Source of the DNA: SIG607 sp045646245
GTDB taxonomy: Bacteria; Bacillota; Clostridia; Oscillospirales; Acutalibacteraceae
Length of the DNA: 19,913 nucleotides
Direction of reading: 5' to 3'
Assembly (NCBI GenBank): GCA_045646245.1
Contig: JAZRKJ010000045.1
Coordinates: forward strand, 1-19,913
The notes beneath the pieces are model-generated. The model was given only the letters and a program-made list of their open reading frames with translations. It was not told the origin of the DNA and did not search any database. Positions 16,222 through 19,913 of the stretch are shown here, in pieces; position 1 is the first letter of the stretch; every line of letters begins with the position of its first letter. The position numbers were made by a program, and so were the translations under genes.

Positions 16222-17036
16222 CAGTTAAACTTGTAACTAACGAAAAGGTTGCTGAAACTTCTTCAAAGGGTAATCAGGAAAAATGGTTTGATAAAGAAAC
16301 AGATAAATGGTATAAGCTCGATCAATTCGGCTATGAGGCATTAACAGAAACAATCATATCAAAACTGCTTGAAAAGAGCAATATTGAATCTGAAACACCG
16401 TTTTATTTCGCATGTTATGAAATGGAACGCCTGAATGTTCACGGTAGAGACAGAACAGGATGTTCAAGTAAAAACTTTTTGAAGGATGGCCAATCAATTA
16501 TTACGCTCAGCCATTTATTCTCCCGTCAGCTTGGCACTTCACTAAAAGATAAGTTAGAAAAACTTAGTAGCGATAAAAAGCGCATTCAGTATCTTGCAGA
16601 AGCAACCGCTGAGTATACAGGTCTTAAAGAGTTTCCGCAGTATTTAACATTGCTTTTTGAGGTAGACGCACTATTTTTGAATGATGATAGACACCTCAAC
16701 AACATAGCAGTAATTGAGCAAAATGGAAAGTTCCAATATTGCCCGATTTTTGATAACGGCGCAGGATTGCTCTCTAACGTGCAGTTTTCACCGATGGATA
16801 TTGACCCTAAAGGACTGATTGGGGACGTTACTGCACGTCCGTTTAATACAAGCTTCACCCGCCAAATAAACACCGCAAGAGCTTTGTATGGTAAACAGTT
16901 AAAAATGCCTAAGTTCTCTCGAAAGGAAATTACAGAATTACTTACCCCTATGCTCGAATACTATGCTGAGCGCGACCGAGGTATTATTACCGACCGTGTG
17001 GTTGAATGTATTTTAGCCAGACAAAAATTCAACTAA
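16218..17036 (+). CDS. HipA-like serine/threonine kinase (putative toxin, compact CtkA-like form)
   Basis: A 272-residue protein, clearly shorter than E. coli HipA (about 440), so it lacks the N-terminal subdomain 1 and resembles compact HipA-fold kinases. The N-lobe has a glycine/serine-rich stretch SSKGNQEKW (15-23) and a likely ATP-contacting lysine in KWYKLD (K33). The catalytic loop is FLNDDRHLNNIAVI (153-166), with catalytic Asp/His/Asn, and the metal site is IFDNGAGLL (177-185). HipA toxins phosphorylate targets such as glutamyl-tRNA synthetase and slow growth; the target here is unknown. GGAGGAG precedes the ATG, which overlaps the antitoxin stop by 4 nt. Genes for a SEC-C protein and a small unknown protein follow on the same strand. 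Confidence 0.85.
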   Translation: MTVKLVTNEKVAETSSKGNQEKWFDKETDKWYKLDQFGYEALTETIISKLLEKSNIESETPFYFACYEMERLNVHGRDRTGCSSKNFLKDGQSIITLSHLFSRQLGTSLKDKLEKLSSDKKRIQYLAEATAEYTGLKEFPQYLTLLFEVDALFLNDDRHLNNIAVIEQNGKFQYCPIFDNGAGLLSNVQFSPMDIDPKGLIGDVTARPFNTSFTRQINTARALYGKQLKMPKFSRKEITELLTPMLEYYAERDRGIITDRVVECILARQKFN

Positions 17037-17062
17037 TTAAATGGTTTTGAGGAGTAGTTGAA

Positions 17063-17830
17063 ATGAAAAAATTAATATTAAGATATTTTGATGCGTTTGC
17101 AAATTTATATGGAATTATTCCGATGAAAAGGGCTTATCGTATTATCGAAAAACAAAATCCTGAATTGAACCTTACCAAAGAACAGTTTGCAGAAATTGTA
17201 AATGATATAAATACGGACCAAAAGTATTATGTTATTTGGAGTGAGGAAGAAGTATATGACGAGGATGCAGAAGAAACAGATTTATTTAATAAGTTATTGA
17301 TAGCAGAATATGTGCTTACTTTTGGTGATCCCGAAGATTACGAAAAACTTGTGTTTGAGCAGGGTGACAGACCTTTTTATGTGCCTGAGAAAGATGAGCT
17401 TTTAAAGTATGAAGACGATTTTTACTACGAAAAAACGAAGCACATTACTAATTTAGAAAACTATTTAAGAGATGATTTAGGACTTTCTAATTATAAAGGA
17501 ATTGTTGAAGATTTTGCAGGATCTTTGGTAATTTACGATGATGAACCGGATAGGGTTATATCAGAGCTGAAAAGAATGGGAGCTCCCAAGTTTAAAGAAT
17601 TTTCCAGTAAAGAACAGGCGTATAAATTTTTTATGCTTTATACTAATTTGCGAAATCATACCCGAAAGCATACTCATAGAGGACACACCCCTTTTGAACT
17701 TGATGACTGCTATGAAATTGATGGTATTATTGAAGATGGTGTGCTTTCTAAGGTGGAAACACCAAGTAGAAACGGAAAATGCCCTTGTGGTAGCGGAAAG
17801 AAATATAAAAGATGCTGCGGTAAAGAGTAA
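17063..17830 (+). CDS. SEC-C metal-binding motif protein
   Basis: A 255-residue protein ending in CPCGSGKKYKRCCG (240-253), the SEC-C zinc-binding motif first seen at the end of SecA. The rest is acidic and mostly helical, starting LILRYFDAFANLYGIIPMKR, a front part seen in stand-alone SEC-C proteins of Firmicutes with no known function. A histidine-rich stretch RNHTRKHTHRGHTP precedes the motif. It is not SecA: no ATPase motifs are present. GAGGAG (17049-17054) is 8 nt before ATG, and the gene follows the kinase by 26 bp, so the two are likely co-transcribed. Confidence 0.85.
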   Translation: MKKLILRYFDAFANLYGIIPMKRAYRIIEKQNPELNLTKEQFAEIVNDINTDQKYYVIWSEEEVYDEDAEETDLFNKLLIAEYVLTFGDPEDYEKLVFEQGDRPFYVPEKDELLKYEDDFYYEKTKHITNLENYLRDDLGLSNYKGIVEDFAGSLVIYDDEPDRVISELKRMGAPKFKEFSSKEQAYKFFMLYTNLRNHTRKHTHRGHTPFELDDCYEIDGIIEDGVLSKVETPSRNGKCPCGSGKKYKRCCGKE

Positions 17831-17847
17831 GCAAAAAGGAGATTATT

Positions 17848-18150
17848 ATGATAAAGGAAATACCCGAAAAAGATTGGAAACTATTTCGGGTGAAATTGCC
17901 TATGTGGCAAGAAACATATATGGATAAACTTAATCAGGAATATATTGAGATATTAAGTTCATCTGATAACCTCTCAAATAAGTTTTGGGAATTGGAAAAG
18001 CGTATCAATAGGGATAAACACAAAACAGGTGTAGTTTGTGATATGAGAAGATCGAAAATGGTTGAAAATATCACCACTTTAATTACTGAGGGTGTTATTA
18101 CTATTGATGACATTTCAGAATTTTCTGGTAATTTAAAAGCAACTGTATAA
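17848..18150 (+). CDS. Small soluble protein of a Clostridia family without known function
   Basis: A 100-residue protein, mostly helical, with conserved-looking segments KEIPEKDWKLFRVKLPMWQE, SNKFWELEKRI and GVITIDDISEFS. From memory, close relatives are common in Clostridia and are sometimes labelled multidrug transporter, but this protein has no membrane segment and the label should not be trusted. AAAAGGAG lies ahead of the ATG, 17 bp after the SEC-C gene. It is probably the last real gene of the four-gene unit. Confidence 0.75.
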   Translation: MIKEIPEKDWKLFRVKLPMWQETYMDKLNQEYIEILSSSDNLSNKFWELEKRINRDKHKTGVVCDMRRSKMVENITTLITEGVITIDDISEFSGNLKATV

Positions 18151-18153
18151 CTT

Positions 18154-18210
18154 ATGCTTGAACTTTATAAAGGTGAAAAGTCTGCTGAAGTTGACGGTTG
18201 GAAAGAATAA
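18154..18210 (+). CDS. Possible 18-residue peptide or gene remnant
   Basis: ATG 18154 to TAA 18210 encodes MLELYKGEKSAEVDGWKE. There is no good ribosome site, and it starts 3 nt after the preceding stop, so it may be a leftover of a longer reading frame rather than a gene. Confidence 0.15.
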   Translation: MLELYKGEKSAEVDGWKE

Positions 18211-18223
18211 GTATAAATATATA

Positions 18224-18261
18224 AAATGCAGAATTGCTTTGATTAGCAGTTCTGCATTTTT
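18224..18261 (+). terminator. Intrinsic terminator of the HipA-like unit
   Basis: The stem aaatgcagaa (18224-18233) pairs perfectly with ttctgcattt (18250-18259), continued inside by tgct/agca, and ends in a run of five T. Confidence 0.9.
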
Positions 18262-18469
18262 AATAATGTTATCGTCCCACTGTTACTTTGACAAATAATG
18301 TAAATTGAACTTTATATTTAAACATTCAAACCCACCGAAATTATGGTGGGTTTGTCAGTAGTCAGACCCGCTGTTGCTGGTGGATATTTATTTGAATAAC
18401 TCCTTCACTATTTTAAAGCTCGTGTTTATTATACAGTTTCCAATGCTTTAATTGCGGTATCGTATTTTT
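18262..18469. other. Intergenic stretch with one strong stem-loop
   Basis: The stem caaacccacc/ggtgggtttg (18327-18336 with 18345-18354) is perfect, but no T-run follows on either strand, so it is not a clear terminator for rhaM. On the minus strand a frame ending at about 18435 reads KKYDTAIKALETV before TAA, which looks protein-like and could be a gene remnant. Nothing else is supported. Confidence 0.4.
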
Positions 18470-18787
18470 TCAATCCAGTTCGAAAACCTTAGTTAATTTT
18501 GGTTGCGCCTTTGTGATTGGATCCATTGGCATAATCAATATATCTTTCATATATTCATCCCATTTTTTTACAACGGGACTTTCACTTTGTACTTTTGTTG
18601 CGAATTCAACGCCTTTTTCACATTCGTAATATCCGAAAAGCTCGTTTCCGACGTTCCAAATGGTGTAATTTTTAATGCCTGCAGATTTTAAAACGTCAAT
18701 CATTTCGGGCCAAATTTCGTCGTGACGGCGGCAATATTCGTCAAAACTTCCTTCTTTAATGTGAGCCTTCCATGCGTATTTTTCCAT
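18470..18787 (-). CDS. rhaM: L-rhamnose mutarotase
   Basis: A 105-residue protein of the RhaM family (E. coli protein 104 residues), which speeds interconversion of alpha- and beta-L-rhamnose in the cytoplasm. The family core EYCRRHDEIWPEMIDVLKSAG is present, with Y18, H22 and Y41 at the same positions as the catalytic residues of the E. coli enzyme, and the end PKLTKVFELD matches the family's closing strand. ATG 18787 is chosen for AAGGAG just upstream; the longer frame to 18895 runs back into the AraC gene. It lies 1 bp after the regulator's stop codon, so the two are translationally coupled. Confidence 0.93.
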   Translation of the reverse strand: MEKYAWKAHIKEGSFDEYCRRHDEIWPEMIDVLKSAGIKNYTIWNVGNELFGYYECEKGVEFATKVQSESPVVKKWDEYMKDILIMPMDPITKAQPKLTKVFELD

Positions 18788-18788
18788 A

Positions 18789-19643
18789 CTAACACTCCTT
18801 GTTTTGTTGTCTGTAATTGTTAGGTGATACACCGATGTATTTCTTAAAAATTCTGCTGAAATAGAACGAATCTTCATAGCCAATACTTTTTGCAATTTCT
18901 GTTACCTGAATATTGGTTTGTGTAAGTAAATATTTGGCTTGGTTTAATCGAATATTAAGCAGATATTTATACGGCGGAACACCATATTTTTCCGTAAATA
19001 AATGAGCAAACCGTGAAACGCTTAAATCACACATCTTGGCATAATAAGATATGTCGTTATTATCAGCAAAATTGGTTTTCATTTCTTCTACAATAAAATT
19101 TAAAACATTTAAAGGGGAAGAACTGTTTTTCGCTTCCTGCTCATCTATTCTTCTCTTGGCAAGAGTAAGAATATTCAGCAGATAGCCATTACAATTATTC
19201 ATGTAACCGATTCTTTTAATTTGGAGTTCCTTTATAATTTTTTCTGCATACGATAAAAAATGACTGGAATTTGATATAGAATACTTTGTGAATGGTTTGA
19301 GTTGATAAGTATCAAGAATATCTTTGATTGCAGTACCTGAAAAGTGTATCCATAATGCGTCAATGGGGTCTGAATAATTATATTCGTTTCTTTCAAACGG
19401 CGGTATTATTATCATTTCACCATTTGCGAGGACTATTTCACTTTCTTTGTGTTTAAAAACGGCGCTTCCCTTTGAAACAATAATTAGTTGATAATCTTTA
19501 CGACCGTGAGGTCTGATTGTGATAGAAGATTCTGCCGTTTGTTCAAATATTCCGCAACAATTTACTTGCAGAAAGTTAGTAGATTCTAAATCGTTATTTA
19601 GCAGAGTTGTGCGTTCATAGATGCCACTGACTTTTACAGGCAT
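18789..19643 (-). CDS. AraC-family transcriptional regulator
   Basis: A 284-residue regulator. An N-terminal cupin-type sensing domain (about 40-105: YQLIIVSKGSAVFKHKESEI, GEMIIIPPFERNEY, ALWIHFSG) is followed by the two-helix-turn-helix DNA-binding domain (about 185-284: DISYYAKMCDLSVSRFAHLF and VTEIAKSIGYEDSFYFSRIF, then YIGVSPNNYR). Coupling to rhaM and divergence from an Ldh-type dehydrogenase suggest it senses L-rhamnose or a related sugar and controls the divergent operon. GGGGTGG lies 7 nt before ATG 19643. Confidence 0.92.
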   Translation of the reverse strand: MPVKVSGIYERTTLLNNDLESTNFLQVNCCGIFEQTAESSITIRPHGRKDYQLIIVSKGSAVFKHKESEIVLANGEMIIIPPFERNEYNYSDPIDALWIHFSGTAIKDILDTYQLKPFTKYSISNSSHFLSYAEKIIKELQIKRIGYMNNCNGYLLNILTLAKRRIDEQEAKNSSSPLNVLNFIVEEMKTNFADNNDISYYAKMCDLSVSRFAHLFTEKYGVPPYKYLLNIRLNQAKYLLTQTNIQVTEIAKSIGYEDSFYFSRIFKKYIGVSPNNYRQQNKEC

Positions 19644-19664
19644 ATTGTTTCCACCCCTTAGGAT

Positions 19665-19693
19665 ATTATATATCTAAAATATTTGTTTGTCAA
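19665..19693 (-). promoter_or_regulatory. Consensus promoter of the AraC-family gene and rhaM
   Basis: Minus strand TTGACA (19688-19693), 17 bp, TATAAT (19665-19670): a perfect sigma-A consensus about 20 nt from the start codon. Confidence 0.9.
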
Positions 19694-19758
19694 GGTGAGT
19701 AGCAGAAAAGTCCATATTTATAAACAGTTATCTCTATATGATTTTATTTTAAAAAATG

Positions 19759-19793
19759 TATAATAAAATAGTAACAAAGTATCGTTGATACTT
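19759..19793 (+). promoter_or_regulatory. Activator-type promoter and leader dyad of the Ldh-family gene
   Basis: TATAAT (19759-19764) has no recognisable -35 17 bp upstream (atatga), as expected for a promoter needing an activator such as the divergent AraC protein. The leader then contains a perfect dyad aagtatc-gtt-gatactt (19777-19793) directly before the ribosome site AAGGGGG (19794-19800). Confidence 0.5.
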
Positions 19794-19806
19794 AAGGGGG
19801 ATTATT

Positions 19807-19913
19807 ATGAAGAAAATTAAGTTGAATGACTTAAAAGAATTTTCCGTAAAAGCCCTTATGCATGCAGGGCTAACAAAGGAAAATGCTGAAATGACAGCCG
19901 ACGTGCTTATTAC
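19807..19913 (+). CDS. Ldh family oxidoreductase (malate/L-lactate dehydrogenase type), 5' part only
   Basis: The first 35 codons before the window edge read MKKIKLNDLKEFSVKALMHA then GLTKENAEMTADVLIT. The pattern of a short strand, an F/V-x-x-A helix, AGL, a charged turn, and ENAEMTADVLIT is the usual start of the malate/L-lactate dehydrogenase (Ldh_2) family of NAD(P)-dependent 2-oxoacid reductases, which also includes 2,3-diketogulonate and ureidoglycolate dehydrogenases. AAGGGGG is 6 nt upstream of ATG. Substrate unknown; the rhamnose mutarotase next door hints at a sugar-derived 2-oxoacid. Confidence 0.8.
   Translation, partial: MKKIKLNDLKEFSVKALMHAGLTKENAEMTADVLI

Noticed and set aside
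18288..18316. TTGACA with TTTATA at 17 bp as a plus-strand promoter
   Set aside because: The -10 matches only half the consensus and no plus-strand gene follows.

Overview
The window looks like chromosomal DNA from a Gram-positive Firmicute, most likely an uncultured gut Clostridium-type organism. This is inferred from strong Shine-Dalgarno sites, near-consensus sigma-A promoters with 17-bp spacers, a tyrosine T-box riboswitch, a sortase-type surface anchor, an LTA-synthase/OpgB-like sulfatase-fold enzyme and a SEC-C protein. No species can be assigned. About 1-14,080 is moderate in GC and densely coding. From about 14,080 onward the DNA is AT-richer and holds broken genes and accessory genes.

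Left part (1-7131): ruvX on the minus strand, with its 3' end formed by a three-hairpin repeat. A 2,108-residue cell-wall-anchored protein follows, with a signal peptide, a von Willebrand A domain with MIDAS, nine domains that each carry Lys/Glu/Asn positions suited to an internal isopeptide bond, an SPQTGD sorting signal, a membrane anchor and a basic tail. It resembles a Gram-positive pilus adhesin, but no sortase is present in the window.

Centre (7165-14072): a three-gene plus-strand operon for the cell envelope (OpgB/LTA-synthase-like phosphoglycerol transferase, an unrecognised single-pass membrane protein, a CapA-family protein). It ends at a bidirectional terminator shared with tyrS on the minus strand. 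tyrS has a complete T-box leader (specifier UAC) and a perfect-consensus promoter. Next comes a cytoplasmic NagZ-type family 3 glycoside hydrolase on the minus strand.

Scar and accessory island (14110-18261): a small frameshifted minus-strand gene, the 3' part of a beta-helix gene, and, abutting it head to head, the last ~54 codons of an ABC exporter on the plus strand. One deletion between two divergent genes would explain the last two. A small membrane protein follows, then a four-gene plus-strand unit: an AbrB-like putative antitoxin, a compact HipA-like kinase (ATGA overlap), a SEC-C protein and a 100-residue protein of unknown function, closed by a terminator. The promoter of this unit has a perfect inverted repeat between -35 and -10, a likely autoregulatory operator.

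Right end (18470-19913): an AraC-family regulator and L-rhamnose mutarotase (rhaM) on the minus strand, divergent from the start of an Ldh-family NAD(P)-dependent oxidoreductase cut by the window edge. This looks like the edge of a rhamnose or related deoxy-sugar utilisation locus.
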